Below, piece after piece: positions 1-9,824 of a DNA stretch of 64,000 nt (positions are counted from its first letter, which is position 1; every line of letters starts with the position of its first letter). This stretch comes from Kineobactrum salinum (GTDB lineage Bacteria; Pseudomonadota; Gammaproteobacteria; Pseudomonadales; Halieaceae), in NCBI RefSeq assembly GCF_010669285.1, contig NZ_CP048711.1, forward strand, positions 3,968,001-4,032,000, given 5' to 3'. Both the position numbers and the translations under genes were made by a program. Below the pieces are notes generated by a model. That model had not been told where the DNA came from, did not search any database, and was given only the letters and a program-made list of their open reading frames with translations.

Positions 1-2389
1 TATCCACGATGTGGGCGCGGGCGGCCTGTCCAATGCCCTGCCCGAGCTGGTCAAGGACGGCGGCCGCGGTGGCCGGTTTGCGCTGCGCTCGGTCCCCAAC
101 GACGAGCCGGGCATGACACCGCTGGAAATCTGGTGCAACGAGTCCCAGGAACGCTATGTGCTGGCGGTGGAACCGGAGCAGCTCGATCGCTTCGAGGCCA
201 TCTGCCGGCGCGAGCGCTGTCCCTACGCGGTAGTGGGAGAGGCCACCGCGGCCGAGCAGCTGCAATTGGCAGACAGCCATTTTGGCAACCAGCCGGTGGA
301 CCTGCCGATGTCAGTGCTGTTCGGCAAGCCACCGAAGATGCGCCGCGAGGTGATCCGGCGCACCCTGGCCCGGACGCCGCTGGCGCTGGACGATGTCGCG
401 CTGGAGGAGGCGCTGGAGCGGGTGCTGCAACTGCCGGCTGTGGCCAGCAAGCAGTTCCTGATTACCATCGGCGATCGCACCGTGACCGGCATGGTGGCGC
501 GGGACCAGATGGTGGGTCCGTGGCAGGTGCCGGTGGCGGATTGCGCTGTGACGACGGTGTCCTATGACAGCGTGGCCGGAGAGGCGATGGCGATGGGCGA
601 GCGCAGTCCGTTGGCGCTGGTGAGCGGGCCGGCCTCGGGACGCATGGCCGTGGCCGAGGCCATTACCAATATCTGCGCGGCACCTGTGGCCGCCCTCAGC
701 GACATAAAATTGTCGGCCAACTGGATGTGCGCAGCGGGTCACGGGGTCGAAGACGAGACCCTGTACGATACCGTGCAGGCCGTGGGCATGGAATTCTGTC
801 CGGAGCTGGGCATTACCATACCGGTGGGCAAGGATTCCATGTCGATGCGCACGCGCTGGCAGCAGGACGGCGAGCAGCGGGCCGTCACCGCGCCGGTGTC
901 GCTGGTGGTATCCGCCTTTGCGCCGGTCACCGATGTGCGGCTGGCGGTCACTCCCCAGTTGCAGCCGCAAAGCGATGCGGTCCTGGTACTGCTGGACCTG
1001 GGGCGCGGGGCCGGCCGCCTGGGGGCTTCCTCCCTGGCCCAGGTCTACTCCCAGCTGGGCGATCAGGTGCCCGATGTCTCCGCCGCCGATCTGCAGGCTT
1101 TCTTCACCCTGGTGCAGGAATGGCTGCAGGCCGGCAGGCTGCTGGCCTATCATGACCGTTCCGATGGCGGCCTGCTGGTGACGGTGCTGGAGATGGCCTT
1201 TGCCGGCCGCTGCGGGTTGACCCTGGACCTGTCCAGTCTTGCCGGGGGTACACTGCAAGGTCTGTTTGCCGAGGAGGCCGGTGCGGTATTGCAGGTGGCG
1301 CATGCCGACCTGCCGGCGTTGCAGGCCCGGGCGGCCGATCTGGGTATTGGCGAATGCCTGCAGATGCTGGGGCGGGCGGTGACCGGCGATACCGTGACAG
1401 TACGGAATGGCAGCACACTGTTGTTGCAGGACAGCCGCAGTCGCCTGCAACAGCTGTGGGCGCGTACCAGCTACGAAATCCAGGCCCTGCGTGACAACCC
1501 CGACTGCGCCGCCGAGGAGTTCGGGCGTATTGGCAGCACCGACCCGGGCCTCTCGGCCAGGCTCAGCTTCGATGCCTCCGAGGATATCGCCGCACCCTTC
1601 ATCGCCACTGGCATCCGGCCCCGGGTGGCGGTGCTGCGCGAGCAGGGTGTCAATGGTCAGGTCGAAATGGCAGCGGCGCTGCATCGCGCCGGCTTCACGC
1701 CGGTGGATGTCCACATGAGTGACTTGCTCAGCGGGGGTCGCTCGCTGCAGGACTTCCAGGGACTGGTGGCTTGCGGCGGCTTCTCCTATGGTGACGTGCT
1801 GGGCGCCGGCGAGGGCTGGGCCAAGGGCATACTGTTCAATCCGGCCCTGCGCGAGCAGTTCAGCGCTTATTTTGAACGCGACGGCAGCTTCACCCTGGGA
1901 GTCTGCAACGGCTGTCAGATGGTGGCGGCGCTGCGTGAACTGATCCCCGGCGCCGGCCATTGGCCGCGCTTCGTCCGCAACCGTTCGGAGCAGTTTGAGG
2001 CGCGTCTGTCGCTGGTGCGGGTAGAGGCCACGGCTTCGGTCCTGCTGGCCGATATGGCCGGTTCCCACCTGCCCATTGCCGTGGCCCACGGGGAGGGGCG
2101 TGCCGAATTTGCCACCGCCGCCGTGCAGGCGGACTGCGAGGCTAGTGGTACCGTGGCCCTGAGCTTTCTGGAGAATGATTTGTCGGTAGCCAGCCGTTAC
2201 CCGGCCAACCCCAATGGCTCGCCGGCCGGCATCGCGGGCCTGACCAGTATGGATGGCCGGGCCACCATCATGATGCCCCATCCCGAGCGCGTCTATCGCA
2301 CGGTGCAGCACTCCTGGGCGCCGCCGGAATGGGGCGAGGACGGACCCTGGCTGCGCCTGTTCCGCAATGCGCGCCGCTGGCTGGGTTGA
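1..2389 (+). CDS. purL: Phosphoribosylformylglycinamidine synthase, C-terminal part
   Basis: The reading frame is open from the window edge (codons from base 2), so the gene is truncated by the window: about 795 of the usual ~1290 residues are visible. PurL makes FGAM from FGAR, ATP and glutamine, the fourth step of de novo purine synthesis. The visible part opens with the [12 protein letters not shown] motif of the synthase domain, carries a second AIRS-like half with GKDSMSM, and ends in a class I glutamine amidotransferase domain from about residue 540. That domain has nucleophile Cys in GVCNGCQM (about residue 635) and the His/Glu pair in MMPHPERVY. Family assignment is very secure. Confidence 0.97.
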   Translation, partial: IHDVGAGGLSNALPELVKDGGRGGRFALRSVPNDEPGMTPLEIWCNESQERYVLAVEPEQLDRFEAICRRERCPYAVVGEATAAEQLQLADSHFGNQPVDLPMSVLFGKPPKMRREVIRRTLARTPLALDDVALEEALERVLQLPAVASKQFLITIGDRTVTGMVARDQMVGPWQVPVADCAVTTVSYDSVAGEAMAMGERSPLALVSGPASGRMAVAEAITNICAAPVAALSDIKLSANWMCAAGHGVEDETLYDTVQAVGMEFCPELGITIPVGKDSMSMRTRWQQDGEQRAVTAPVSLVVSAFAPVTDVRLAVTPQLQPQSDAVLVLLDLGRGAGRLGASSLAQVYSQLGDQVPDVSAADLQAFFTLVQEWLQAGRLLAYHDRSDGGLLVTVLEMAFAGRCGLTLDLSSLAGGTLQGLFAEEAGAVLQVAHADLPALQARAADLGIGECLQMLGRAVTGDTVTVRNGSTLLLQDSRSRLQQLWARTSYEIQALRDNPDCAAEEFGRIGSTDPGLSARLSFDASEDIAAPFIATGIRPRVAVLREQGVNGQVEMAAALHRAGFTPVDVHMSDLLSGGRSLQDFQGLVACGGFSYGDVLGAGEGWAKGILFNPALREQFSAYFERDGSFTLGVCNGCQMVAALRELIPGAGHWPRFVRNRSEQFEARLSLVRVEATASVLLADMAGSHLPIAVAHGEGRAEFATAAVQADCEASGTVALSFLENDLSVASRYPANPNGSPAGIAGLTSMDGRATIMMPHPERVYRTVQHSWAPPEWGEDGPWLRLFRNARRWLG

Positions 2390-2398
2390 CGACTGCCC

Positions 2399-2426
2399 TT
2401 GTGACCCCTACCCGTTTAATTATAAT
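2399..2426 (+). promoter_or_regulatory. Predicted sigma70-type promoter for secDF
   Basis: TTGTGA (2399-2404), a 16-bp spacer and a perfect TATAAT (2421-2426) lie in the 104-bp gap between purL and secD. It would give secD its own promoter. Prediction by eye only. Confidence 0.5.
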
Positions 2427-2493
2427 GACGCACTTTTCATCTCCAGTGACGCGCTGCGGCCGCTGGCGCCATGTCTCTTGCTAGAGCAATACT

Positions 2494-4377
2494 ATGCTGA
2501 ACAAGTACCCCCTGTGGAAATACCTGTTGGTGCTGGCGGTGCTGCTGGTGGGGCTGTTGTACGCAGCCCCGAACCTGTATGCCCCGGACCCTGCGCTGCA
2601 AATAACCGGCGAGAGCAGCGCCCAGGTCATCGATCTGCCGACGCTGGCCCGCGCCACCGCCGCGCTGGAAGAGGCGGGGATAGCGCATTTTGGTGAAGTG
2701 ATAGATCCCGGTGGCCGCAATGCATTGCTGCGGCTGGCCGATGCGGAGCAGCAACTGACCGCCCAGGCACGGGTCCAGCGGGCCCTGGGGGACGGCTTCA
2801 TTGTCGCGCTCAATCTGGCGCCGACCACACCTGACTGGCTCAGCAACCTGGGCGGGCAACCCATGAAGCTGGGTCTGGATCTCAGTGGCGGGGTGCATTT
2901 CAAACTCGAAGTGGACGTGGACGCGGCCGTGGAGCGGCGCCGCGAGTACTTTCTCAATGCCATCAAACGGGTACTGCGCGAGGAGCGGATCCGCGGCATC
3001 GTCGGCGCGGACGAGCAGGGCCGGGTCGAGGCACGCTTTCGCTCCGAGGAAGATCGGGAGCAGGCGCGGGCGCTGGTGGCTGAAAATCATCCCGAGCTCA
3101 GCCTGGAGCGGGGCAGCGATGGCGACAACTGGACTCTGACGGCAGCAATGACCGAGCAGATGCGTACCGAAATTGCCAATTATGCGGTCAGCCAGAATCT
3201 CACGACACTGCGCAACCGGGTCAATGAACTGGGGGTATCCGAACCGCTGGTGCAGCGCCAGGGCCAGAACCGGATTGTAGTGGAGCTGCCCGGCATCCAG
3301 GATACGGCGGAGGCCAAGCGTATCCTGGGTACCGTCGCCAACCTGGAGTTCCGGCTGGTTGCCAACCTCGATGCCCCGGAATCCGACAAGCAGCGCTTCG
3401 AATACCGCGGTGAGGACCGCGCCGGCATGAGCGAATGGCTGGAGCGGGAAGTCATTATTACCGGTGAGCGGGTCGCCAATGCGCAGGCCAGTTTCGACGA
3501 GAACGGCCGGCCCAATGTCTCGATCAGCCTCGACAGTGAGGGCGGTACCCTGATGTCGCGGGCCACCCGCAACAATATCAAGCGTCGCATGGGGGTGCTG
3601 TTTATTGAGCGCAAGTACCGTACCCGCTACGAAGAACAGGAAGACGGCAGCGAAAAGCCGGTCCAGATTCCCTACGACGAGCGCAAGCTGCTGACCGCGC
3701 CGGTGATCCAGTCCGCCTTGGGTGCGCAGTTCCAGATTACCGGCCTGGACAGTCCGCTGGAAGCGGCGGAGCTGGCCCTGATGCTGCGGGCAGGCGCACT
3801 GGCCGCGCCGATTTCCTTTGTCGAGGAGCGTACCGTAGGTCCGTCATTGGGAGCCGAGAACATTCGCCTGGGGGTCAAGTCGGTTCAGTTCGGCCTGGCC
3901 CTGGTAGTGCTGTTCATGGTGCTGTACTACCGCGTCTTCGGGCTGGTGGCGGTGGTCGCCCTCAGCGCCAATCTGGTGCTGCTGGTGGCGTTCATGTCGC
4001 TGATCGGCGCCACCCTGACCCTGCCCGGCATTGCCGGTATCGTGCTTACGGTGGGGATGGCGGTGGACGCCAACGTGCTGATCTTCTCGCGCATACGGGA
4101 AGAGCTGCGCGATGGGCGCTCGCCCCAGATGGCAATACACACGGGCTATGACGCGGCGCTGTCCACCATTCTGGATGCCAATATCACCACTCTGATTGTC
4201 GCGGTGATTCTCTATGCAGTGGGCACCGGCCCGGTCAAGGGCTTCGCCGTCACCCTGTCGGTGGGCATTGTCACCTCCATGTTCACTGCCATCATCGGCA
4301 CCCGCGCCCTGATCAACCTGATCTACGGCGGCCGCCGGATCAAATCACTGTCCATCGGCTGGGGAGTCAAGGCATGA
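2494..4377 (+). CDS. secD: Protein translocase subunit SecD
   Basis: A 627-residue inner-membrane protein of the SecDF complex, which uses the proton gradient to help pull exported proteins through SecYEG. One membrane segment lies at residues ~8-25, followed by a large periplasmic domain with the conserved GLDLSGGVHF motif (~128) and five C-terminal membrane segments, including the conserved DANVLIFSRIREE stretch. Length matches gammaproteobacterial SecD. It overlaps secF by 4 bp (ATGA), so translation is probably coupled. The usual upstream neighbour yajC is not here: purL lies directly upstream. Confidence 0.97.
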   Translation: MLNKYPLWKYLLVLAVLLVGLLYAAPNLYAPDPALQITGESSAQVIDLPTLARATAALEEAGIAHFGEVIDPGGRNALLRLADAEQQLTAQARVQRALGDGFIVALNLAPTTPDWLSNLGGQPMKLGLDLSGGVHFKLEVDVDAAVERRREYFLNAIKRVLREERIRGIVGADEQGRVEARFRSEEDREQARALVAENHPELSLERGSDGDNWTLTAAMTEQMRTEIANYAVSQNLTTLRNRVNELGVSEPLVQRQGQNRIVVELPGIQDTAEAKRILGTVANLEFRLVANLDAPESDKQRFEYRGEDRAGMSEWLEREVIITGERVANAQASFDENGRPNVSISLDSEGGTLMSRATRNNIKRRMGVLFIERKYRTRYEEQEDGSEKPVQIPYDERKLLTAPVIQSALGAQFQITGLDSPLEAAELALMLRAGALAAPISFVEERTVGPSLGAENIRLGVKSVQFGLALVVLFMVLYYRVFGLVAVVALSANLVLLVAFMSLIGATLTLPGIAGIVLTVGMAVDANVLIFSRIREELRDGRSPQMAIHTGYDAALSTILDANITTLIVAVILYAVGTGPVKGFAVTLSVGIVTSMFTAIIGTRALINLIYGGRRIKSLSIGWGVKA

Positions 4378-5288
4378 AGGTCATCAATTTCATGGGCCAG
4401 CGCAAGCTGGCCCTCGCCTTCTCGGCGCTGCTGTTGATCATTGCGATCGGTTCCCTGGCCACCCGGCAGTTGCAATGGGGGCTGGACTTCACCGGCGGTA
4501 CCCTGGTCGAGGTCCACTACAGCGAGACCGCGAACCTGGGCGGCATTCGCGACCTGCTTGACACGGGTGGGTACAGCGGCGCCATTGTGGTCAGTTTCGG
4601 CTCCGATCGCGACGTGATGATCCGCCTGCCGCAGGGTCACACCGACAAGGACGGCATGCAATTGCTGCGGCTCCTGCAGGACAACTTCGACGGTTCGGTG
4701 GAGCTGCGCCGGATCGAGTTCGTCGGCCCCCAGGTGGGCGACGAACTGCGCGAGCAGGGCGGTCTGGCCATGTTGCTGGCGCTGGGACTGGTGATGCTCT
4801 ACATCGGCTTCCGGTTCCAGTTCAAGTTCGCGGTCGGCGCGGTGGCCGCGCTGGTCCACGATGTAATCATCACCCTGGGCTTCTTTTCGGTAATCGGCCT
4901 GGAGTTCGATCTGACGGTGCTGGCGGCGCTGCTGGCAGTGATCGGCTATTCACTGAATGACACGATTGTGGTCTCCGACCGCGTCCGGGAAAATTTCCGC
5001 AAGTTGCGCAAGGCCGATGCAATTGAGGTGATCAATATCTCGCTGTCGGAAACGTTGGGCCGGACCATGGTTACCTCATTCACGACGATGTTGGTGCTGG
5101 CCTCACTGGCGATTTTCGGGGGCGAGATGATCAACGGTTTCGCGGTTGCGTTGCTGGTGGGTGTTGTGGTTGGTACCTATTCGTCAATCTACGTCGTGGC
5201 GAACACGCTAGTCCTGCTGGGTGTCAGCAAGGAAGACCTGGCATTGCCGGTGAAAGAGGGCGCGGAACAGGATGATCTGACGCCATAA
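4374..5288 (+). CDS. secF: Protein translocase subunit SecF
   Basis: A 304-residue partner of SecD with an N-terminal membrane segment (~17-34), the SecF signature GLDFTGGTLVEV, then a five-segment C-terminal bundle with IGYSLNDTIVVSDRVREN, the conserved proton-translocation region. The start overlaps the secD stop as ATGA. Length is typical of the family. The acidic tail after the last membrane segment is unremarkable. Confidence 0.97.
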   Translation: MKVINFMGQRKLALAFSALLLIIAIGSLATRQLQWGLDFTGGTLVEVHYSETANLGGIRDLLDTGGYSGAIVVSFGSDRDVMIRLPQGHTDKDGMQLLRLLQDNFDGSVELRRIEFVGPQVGDELREQGGLAMLLALGLVMLYIGFRFQFKFAVGAVAALVHDVIITLGFFSVIGLEFDLTVLAALLAVIGYSLNDTIVVSDRVRENFRKLRKADAIEVINISLSETLGRTMVTSFTTMLVLASLAIFGGEMINGFAVALLVGVVVGTYSSIYVVANTLVLLGVSKEDLALPVKEGAEQDDLTP

Positions 5289-5388
5289 GGCGGGACCTGT
5301 GCGCTTTCAGCAAGTGGGGAGGCAAGTGGGAACAACCAATGATGTTCTCGCCGTCCGCCGGGAAAAGTAGCTGCCGCTATCGGGTCTG

Positions 5389-6186
5389 TCAGCTGCCCAG
5401 CAGGGGTTTGGTGACCTGCAATACCGCCTTGAAGCACTTCGGGTTGCCGCAGACGATATTGCCCGACTCCAGGTAGTTCTCGCTGGCGTCCACATCCGCG
5501 ACCAGGCCACCTGCTTCGCGTACCAACAGCACGCCGGCGGCAATATCCCAGATCGACAGACCGATCTCCCAGAATGCGTCCAGCCGGCCGGCCGCCACAT
5601 AGGCCAGGTCCAGCGAGGCGGCGCCGGCGCGGCGGATACCGGCGCACTGGCCTGCCAATAGTTCGATTGACTTGCTGTAGGGCCCCAGGCGATCGTCGCA
5701 GTGATCCTTGAACGGGATGCCCGTGCCCAGCAGGGCGCCTTCCAGGCTGGTGCGGCGGCTGACCCGGATGCGGTGGCCGTTCAGTTGCGCCCCGCGGCCC
5801 CGGGAAGCCGTGAATTCCTCCCGCCGCACCGGGTCCACGATAACCGCGTGCTCCAGCCGGCCCTTGTAGCTACAGGCGATCGAAATGGCGTAGTGGGGTA
5901 TGCCGCGCAGGAAATTGGTAGTGCCGTCTAGCGGATCGATGATCCAGCGATAGTCGGCGTCCTCGTCACCGCTCAGGCCACCTTCCTCCCCCAGAATTGC
6001 GTGATCGGGGTAGGCCTTGCGCAGGTGGTAGCTGATCTCGCGCTCCGCATTGCGATCCACCTCGGAGACAAAGTCATTTCCCCCCTTGACCTCCACGTCG
6101 ATGCGATCGAGGTCATCGGAGGCGCGCACGATCTGCTCTCCGGCCTTGCGGGCGGCGCGCAGCGCGATGTTGACCATCGGTTCCAT
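5389..6186 (-). CDS. suhB: Inositol-1-monophosphatase SuhB
   Basis: A 265-residue Mg-dependent phosphatase of the IMPase family; in Escherichia coli SuhB also acts in ribosomal RNA antitermination. Metal-site motifs are intact: GEEGG (~66-70), DPLDGTTN (Asp84, Asp87) and WDIAAG (Asp214). Its convergent neighbour is secF and it diverges from trmJ across a 193-bp gap. suhB next to trmJ and iscR is the usual gammaproteobacterial arrangement. Confidence 0.95.
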   Translation of the reverse strand: MEPMVNIALRAARKAGEQIVRASDDLDRIDVEVKGGNDFVSEVDRNAEREISYHLRKAYPDHAILGEEGGLSGDEDADYRWIIDPLDGTTNFLRGIPHYAISIACSYKGRLEHAVIVDPVRREEFTASRGRGAQLNGHRIRVSRRTSLEGALLGTGIPFKDHCDDRLGPYSKSIELLAGQCAGIRRAGAASLDLAYVAAGRLDAFWEIGLSIWDIAAGVLLVREAGGLVADVDASENYLESGNIVCGNPKCFKAVLQVTKPLLGS

Positions 6187-6379
6187 AATCTTGTCCTGGG
6201 GGGCGTTTCGGGCGCGGGATTATAGCAGTACATCCGCCACCGATAACAGAGTGCTGCAACAGCTCATGCTTGAGCTGTGAGTCCGCCAGCACCGGCCGTT
6301 CCTCAACCGCCCGCCAACACAAATCTGCTACACTGGCGCGCTTTCCGCCGCTAGTACGGCGGCAGCCAGGCAACACGAG

Positions 6380-7117
6380 ATGAATCCGGACAATATACGC
6401 ATCGTATTGGTAAACACCAGCCACCCAGGCAACATCGGCGGCGTGGCAAGGGCCATGAAGAACATGGGCCTGGCCCGCCTCTACCTGGTGGCGCCGAAAC
6501 AGTTCCCCGACGAACAGGCCAGCTGGCGCGCCGCCGGCGCCGACGACCTGCTGGCCGGTGCCGTGGTCACAGACAGCCTCGCAGAGGCCATTGCCGACTG
6601 CCAGTTCGTGGTCGGCACCAGCGCCCGCGAGCGCCGCATCCCCTGGCCGCTGCTGGACCCGCGCCAGTGCGCCGCACAGATTGCGACCCACTCCGGCCAG
6701 GAACAGGTGGCGGTACTGTTCGGCCGCGAAGACCGCGGCCTGACCAACGAAGAACTCAAGCTCTGCAACCTGCACCTGCACATCCCCTCCGACCCCGGCT
6801 ACAGCTCGCTCAACCTGGCGATGGCGGTACAGATCGTCTGCTACGAACTGCGCATGCTGCACATAGCTGGCGACCTGCCGGCCTCCGCCGAGGAGCTGTG
6901 GGATTCACCGTTCAGCACAGTGGACAACATGGAGCGCTTCTACGAGCACCTGGAACAGACCCTGATCGAAATCGGCTTCCTCGACCCCGCCGCCCCCCGC
7001 CAGCTGATGGCCCGCCTGCGCCGCCTGTACAGCCGCGTGCGCCTGGACGAGATGGAACTGAACATCCTCCGCGGCATCCTCACCGAAACCCGCAAACAGG
7101 TCCATCGTGACGACTGA
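6380..7117 (+). CDS. trmJ: tRNA (cytidine/uridine-2'-O-)-methyltransferase TrmJ
   Basis: A 245-residue SPOUT-class methyltransferase that modifies position 32 of several tRNAs. It shows the family motifs near the N-terminus (NTSHPGNIGG, ~12-21), GREDRGLTNEEL around residue 115 and the knot motif SLNLAMAVQ. The C-terminal extension typical of TrmJ follows. Neighbour order suhB / trmJ / iscR supports the name. Confidence 0.95.
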   Translation: MNPDNIRIVLVNTSHPGNIGGVARAMKNMGLARLYLVAPKQFPDEQASWRAAGADDLLAGAVVTDSLAEAIADCQFVVGTSARERRIPWPLLDPRQCAAQIATHSGQEQVAVLFGREDRGLTNEELKLCNLHLHIPSDPGYSSLNLAMAVQIVCYELRMLHIAGDLPASAEELWDSPFSTVDNMERFYEHLEQTLIEIGFLDPAAPRQLMARLRRLYSRVRLDEMELNILRGILTETRKQVHRDD

Positions 7118-7124
7118 GGTCGGT

Positions 7125-7200
7125 ACTTCGTAGTTCGGTCCGGGGTGGTGGTAGGCCACACGTACGCTACAGGCCGCCGAGGTAGTTCGTAGTTCGGTCC
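7125..7200. repeat. Decayed partial copies of the flank of the palindromic repeat
   Basis: The string ACTTCGTAGTTCGGTCCGGG occurs at 7125-7144. A near copy, GTAGTTCGGTCC, sits at 7189-7200. The reverse complement of the first occurs at about 7412-7431, on the outer right flank of the palindrome at 7306-7419. They look like remnants of earlier copies of the same repeat in the trmJ-iscR gap. Confidence 0.55.
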
Positions 7201-7305
7201 GTCGCGAGACTATCTGAAACGCCGATGCCGCCCCAAACCCTTGACGGGAGATAAGACACGCCCCTGTCGAGACCGACGCCTATCTATACTCTCGCACTAA
7301 AGTCA

Positions 7306-7419
7306 GGTCCGGGGCGATGGCAGGCCAGTGCGGGACCGTATGCGACATGGATGTCGCATCCGAGCCCCCACGGATGGGTTGACGGCGTGTCCCGCACTGG
7401 CCTGCCATCGCCCCGGACC
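7306..7419. repeat. Intergenic palindromic repeat, copy A (31-bp perfect arms)
   Basis: Arms 7306-7336 and 7389-7419 are perfect 31-bp inverted repeats. The 52-bp core contains a second perfect hairpin (ATGCGACAT / ATGTCGCAT) and then the block GAGCCCCCACGGATGGGTTG. The core is shared with copies at 18560-18665 (opposite orientation) and 45300-45393, although the outer arms differ. It lies between trmJ and iscR and has no coding role that I can see. Confidence 0.9.
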
Positions 7420-7518
7420 GAACTACGAAGTGCTTATAGCGGCTCCAAATCTCGCTCCATGGTCGAGCTAGCAGACGTAGCCGCGATCCAATCAGCGGCG
7501 CGACCACAATATCTAGCC

Positions 7519-7551
7519 ATAGTTGATCGTTTTGGTAGGATATTGCATACT
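7519..7551 (+). promoter_or_regulatory. iscR promoter with type 1 IscR-binding site
   Basis: Bases 7519-7543 match the known E. coli type 1 IscR motif (ATASYYGACTRWWWYAGTCRRSTAT) at about 20 of 25 positions. The site covers a -35-like TTGATC (7523-7528). A weak -10-like CATACT follows at 7546-7551 after 17 bp. This supports autorepression of iscR by [2Fe-2S]-IscR; it is a match by eye. Confidence 0.6.
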
Positions 7552-7578
7552 GCAACCTTTAGGCTGACAGGCTATACC

Positions 7579-8058
7579 ATGCGGCTGACAACCAAGGGAC
7601 GCTACGCGGTGACCGCCATGCTGGATCTGGCCCTGCACGGCCAGGCCGGCCCGGTGAGCCTGGCCGATATTTCCGGCAGGCAGGCCATCTCCCTGTCCTA
7701 TCTCGAGCAACTGTTCGCACGACTGCGCCGAGGGCAGCTGGTCAGCAGTGTGCGCGGTCCCGGCGGCGGTTACCGCCTGAGCCGCGGCTGCGACAGCATC
7801 TACGTCGCCCAGATCATCGATGCAGTGGACGAGCCGGTTGACGCCACCGGCTGCGGCGGCAAGGCCGATTGCCAGCAGGGTGAGGTCTGCCTGACCCATC
7901 ACCTGTGGCAGGACCTGAGCGATGAGATCCACGGTTTTCTCAGCCAGATCAGCCTGGCGACGCTGGTCGAGCGCCGCGAAGTCCAGTACATTTCCGCGCG
8001 CCAGGATGCGCGTGGCCTGCGGGACCACGGTGAACTCGTGGCCCTGCGGGAACTATAG
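7579..8058 (+). CDS. iscR: Fe-S cluster-responsive regulator IscR (Rrf2 family)
   Basis: A 159-residue winged-helix repressor that senses Fe-S status through a [2Fe-2S] cluster. The start at 7579 gives the canonical [12 protein letters not shown]-terminus; the open frame upstream is spurious. Cluster ligands Cys92, Cys98, Cys104 and His107 are all present, at the same numbers as in E. coli. An IscR-like site lies 36 bp upstream and iscS starts 28 bp downstream. Confidence 0.96.
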   Translation: MRLTTKGRYAVTAMLDLALHGQAGPVSLADISGRQAISLSYLEQLFARLRRGQLVSSVRGPGGGYRLSRGCDSIYVAQIIDAVDEPVDATGCGGKADCQQGEVCLTHHLWQDLSDEIHGFLSQISLATLVERREVQYISARQDARGLRDHGELVALREL

Positions 8059-8085
8059 AGCGCAGGTCGCGAACAGCCATCTCCC

Positions 8086-9261
8086 ATGCAGAATCCGATT
8101 TATCTTGACTACCTCGCCAGCACCCCGGCAGACCCGCGGGTGGCTGCGGCGATGGCTGACTGCCTGACCCTGGAGGGCAACTTCGGCAATCCGGCCTCCC
8201 GCTCCCATATCTATGGCTGGCGTGCCGAGGAGGCGGTGGAGCAGGCCCGGCGCCAGCTCGCGGACCTGATCCACGCCGACCCCAGGGAGATTGTCTGGAC
8301 CTCAGGCGCCACCGAAGCCGACAATCTGGCGCTCAAGGGGGTAGCGGAGTTCCATCGCGACCGCGGACGCCATATCGTGACCTCCCGTATCGAGCACAAG
8401 GCGGTGGTGGACACCGCTGTCTGGCTGGAACAGAACGATTTCGAGGTGAGCTGGCTGTCGCCGGGCGCCGACGGCCTGATCTCCCCCGACCAGGTGGCGG
8501 CGGCACTGCGCCCGGACACGATCCTGGTCAGTATCATGCACGCCAACAACGAACTGGGCACTGTCAACGACATCGAGGCCATCGCGGCGCTGACCCGTGC
8601 CGCCGGGGTGTTGTTCCACGTCGATGCCGCCCAGAGTGTGGGCAAGATACCGGTCAACCTGGCGCAATGGCCGGTGGACCTGCTGTCCCTGTCGGCGCAC
8701 AAGTTCTATGGCCCCAAGGGCATCGGCGCGCTGTACGTGCGGCGCCAGCCGCGGGTGCAACTGGCCGCACAGATCCACGGGGGCGGCCACGAGCGCGGTA
8801 TGCGTTCCGGTACCCTGGCAACCCACCAGATCGTCGGGCTGGGCGAGGCCGCGCGTATCGCCACCGAGGAACTTGAGGCCGAAGGCGAACGCCTGAGGGT
8901 GTTGCGCCAGCGGTTGTGGCAGGGCATTTCCAATCTTGAGGGGATTGCACTGAACGGTTCCCCCGAAGCCCGTTTGCCCGGTGCACTGAATTTCAGCGTG
9001 GCCGGCGTCGACGGGGAATCCCTGCTGATGTCGCTGCGGGAGCTGGCGATATCCACCGGCTCTGCCTGTACCTCCGCCAGCCTGGAGCCTTCCTACGTCC
9101 TGCGCGCCCTGGGCCTGCCCGATGCGCTGGCGCACAGTTCCCTGCGCCTGTGTTGCGGGCGCTTTACCTCGGAGCAGGACGTAACACGTGCGGTGAAACA
9201 CCTGCAAGAGGTCATCAGCCGGTTGCGGGGGCAGTCCCCACGGTCTCAGCCGGCCTCCTGA
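8086..9261 (+). CDS. iscS: Cysteine desulfurase IscS
   Basis: A 391-residue PLP enzyme that takes sulfur from cysteine for Fe-S cluster and tRNA thiolation. PLP lysine Lys206 (SAHKFYG) and the persulfide cysteine Cys328 (GSACTSA) fall exactly where they do in E. coli IscS. The C-terminus is shorter than E. coli (404) and ends ...[13 protein letters not shown], without the EWAHH-type tail known to contact IscU. No iscU, iscA, hscB, hscA or fdx follows; ndk is the next gene. Whether it serves a scaffold encoded elsewhere, or mainly tRNA thiolation, cannot be told from here. Confidence 0.95.
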   Translation: MQNPIYLDYLASTPADPRVAAAMADCLTLEGNFGNPASRSHIYGWRAEEAVEQARRQLADLIHADPREIVWTSGATEADNLALKGVAEFHRDRGRHIVTSRIEHKAVVDTAVWLEQNDFEVSWLSPGADGLISPDQVAAALRPDTILVSIMHANNELGTVNDIEAIAALTRAAGVLFHVDAAQSVGKIPVNLAQWPVDLLSLSAHKFYGPKGIGALYVRRQPRVQLAAQIHGGGHERGMRSGTLATHQIVGLGEAARIATEELEAEGERLRVLRQRLWQGISNLEGIALNGSPEARLPGALNFSVAGVDGESLLMSLRELAISTGSACTSASLEPSYVLRALGLPDALAHSSLRLCCGRFTSEQDVTRAVKHLQEVISRLRGQSPRSQPAS

Positions 9262-9288
9262 ATCCGGCCTGGCCGCTGAGTTTAGCGG

Positions 9289-9317
9289 ATGAAACCGGGC
9301 GCCAAAGTCCGTATAAT
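9289..9317 (+). promoter_or_regulatory. Predicted promoter upstream of ndk
   Basis: ATGAAA (9289-9294), a 17-bp spacer and a perfect TATAAT (9312-9317) follow the iscS stop. Any transcript would run straight into the hairpin at 9330-9360 before reaching ndk. Confidence 0.5.
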
Positions 9318-9329
9318 GACGCGGCTTTG

Positions 9330-9360
9330 ATCCCGGGGTCTCCGACCCCGGATTTTTCTT
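9330..9360 (+). terminator. Rho-independent terminator or attenuator in the ndk leader
   Basis: A GC-rich hairpin (arms 9330-9340 and 9344-9353, one bulged C, 3-nt loop) is followed by TTTTTCTT. It sits between the predicted promoter and the ndk start at 9379. It may simply end iscRS transcription, or it may attenuate ndk. Confidence 0.7.
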
Positions 9361-9378
9361 GTTTCTGGAGATAGTTTA

Positions 9379-9807
9379 ATGGCTGTTGAGCGTACCCTTT
9401 CCATTGTCAAGCCCGATGCCGTCGGCAAGAACGTGATCGGCGAGATCTATTCCCGCTTCGAGTCCGCCGGCCTGCAGGTCGTAGCTGCAAAAATGCTGCG
9501 TCTGAGCGAGGAACTCGCCGGCGGATTTTACGCTGAACACCGCGAACGGCCCTTCTTTCCCGCGCTGATCGGCTTCATGACATCGGGGCCGGTGATGGTG
9601 CAGGTGCTGGAGGGCGAGAACGCCATTGCCAAGAATCGCGAACTGATGGGTGCCACCAATCCCAAGGACGCGGAACCCGGCACTATCCGTGCTGATTTTG
9701 CCGAATCCATCGATGCCAACGCGGTACACGGTTCGGATTCCGCCGCCTCCGCGGAGCGCGAAATCGCCTATTTCTTCGCCGCCAGCGACGTTTGCGGCCG
9801 CAGCTGA
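9379..9807 (+). CDS. ndk: Nucleoside diphosphate kinase
   Basis: A 142-residue enzyme that balances NTP pools by phosphate transfer through a phosphohistidine. The [12 protein letters not shown] start and the catalytic His117 in NAVHGSDS are intact, as is [11 protein letters not shown]. Length is standard. It heads the widespread gammaproteobacterial run ndk-rlmN-pilF-rodZ-ispG-hisS. Confidence 0.97.
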   Translation: MAVERTLSIVKPDAVGKNVIGEIYSRFESAGLQVVAAKMLRLSEELAGGFYAEHRERPFFPALIGFMTSGPVMVQVLEGENAIAKNRELMGATNPKDAEPGTIRADFAESIDANAVHGSDSAASAEREIAYFFAASDVCGRS

Positions 9808-9824
9808 GCGACACGAGACCCCCG

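Noticed and set aside
311..2311. 666-codon minus-strand open frame opposite purL
   Set aside because: High-GC shadow of a well-supported gene, with His/Gln/Arg-rich composition and no domain.
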